DNA of 12,352 nucleotides from Candidatus Thorarchaeota archaeon (GTDB lineage Archaea; Asgardarchaeota; Thorarchaeia; Thorarchaeales; Thorarchaeaceae). Position 1 is the first letter of the stretch. The number at the start of each line of letters is the position of its first letter. Shown here in pieces: positions 12,240 to 12,352 of the stretch. The position numbers and the translations under genes were made by a program. The DNA is taken from assembly GCA_020355105.1 (NCBI GenBank), contig CP070658.1:2033205-2045556 (forward strand), given 5' to 3'. Below the pieces are notes generated by a model, which saw only the letters and a list, made by a program, of their open reading frames with translations, was not told the DNA's origin and made no database searches.

Positions 12240-12352
12240 TCAGCGCCTCCTCGGTCTCAGGGGACTAGGACCTAACTTGTCAGCGAGCTCGGAGAGTTTC
12301 TTCACAGTTTCAGCCCAAATCGGCCCCTCGCTTGCACTGATTTGTGTGAACT
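12240..12352 (-). CDS. mvhD: MvhD-type iron-sulfur subunit, C-terminal fragment
   Basis: Only the last 37 codons are in the window. They read FTQISASEGPIWAETVKKLSELADKLGPSPLR followed by PRRR and TGA. The W/Q-ISASEG segment followed by an amphipathic helix ending in LG is the closing motif of MvhD, the small [2Fe-2S] protein that passes electrons from a hydrogenase or formate dehydrogenase to HdrA. The cysteines lie further upstream, beyond the window. The same domain also occurs fused to the end of some HdrA proteins, so this could be an HdrA-MvhD fusion. The stop lies one base before hdrC (TGAGATG). The basic PRRR tail is not part of the motif I know. Confidence 0.72.
   Translation of the reverse strand, partial: FTQISASEGPIWAETVKKLSELADKLGPSPLRPRRR

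Noticed and set aside
1..12352. tRNA or rRNA genes, CRISPR arrays, insertion sequences
   Set aside because: I saw no cloverleaf-like segment with conserved T-arm, no regularly spaced repeats, no transposase motifs and no terminal inverted repeats.

Overview
The window reads as archaeal, from a strict anaerobe. Genes are dense and grouped in tight co-oriented blocks. The gaps between blocks carry TTTATC/TTATAT-type TATA elements at archaeal spacing, one of them placed for a leaderless transcript, while genes inside operons use strong Shine-Dalgarno sites (GGAGG, AAGGAG). Gene content (tungsten-type aldehyde:ferredoxin oxidoreductase, MvhD/HdrC/HdrB, a very large HdrA and a DUF2096-like gene) fits an anaerobic archaeon of the methanogen or Asgard sphere. 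A Thorarchaeia-like Asgard is my guess. No taxonomic marker is present, so the lineage is inference.

Region 1 (1-3786, minus strand; reading order from right to left) is a catabolic operon. It runs from a small SCP-2 sterol-carrier-like protein to a D-2-hydroxyacid dehydrogenase, an LsrK-like FGGY kinase, a FucA-type class II aldolase and the N-terminus of an aldehyde:ferredoxin oxidoreductase that leaves the window at base 1. The last three junctions are 1-base overlaps or gaps of 1-3 bases. The logic is to phosphorylate a ketose-like compound, cleave it into a triose/C2 phosphate and an aldehyde, and oxidise the aldehyde with ferredoxin. The dehydrogenase would handle a 2-hydroxy/2-oxo acid on the same route.

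Region 2 (3787-3938) is a bidirectional promoter gap. Region 3 (3939-5858, plus) is a two-gene ABC-2 exporter (ATPase and six-helix permease) ending at a hairpin plus T8 terminator. Region 4 (5980-7059, plus) is an unrecognised protein with about ten membrane helices and several histidines in or beside them.

Region 5 (7100-12352) is the heterodisulfide-reductase locus, split into two converging arms. The plus arm has its own promoter and encodes a 1034-residue tandem HdrA (two FAD modules, up to seven predicted [4Fe-4S] sites) followed by a translationally coupled DUF2096-like gene. The minus arm is mvhD (C-terminus only)-hdrC-hdrB with one-base TGA-G-ATG junctions. The arms meet with both stop codons embedded in one CTAG palindrome. 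Together they predict a cytosolic electron-bifurcating or -confurcating Hdr complex. The aldehyde oxidoreductase of region 1 would supply reduced ferredoxin, which such an Hdr complex can exchange with a hydrogenase or formate dehydrogenase partner and a disulfide. That metabolic link is inference.

No RNA gene, CRISPR array, insertion sequence or attachment site was seen. No gene-free stretch exceeds about 150 bases.
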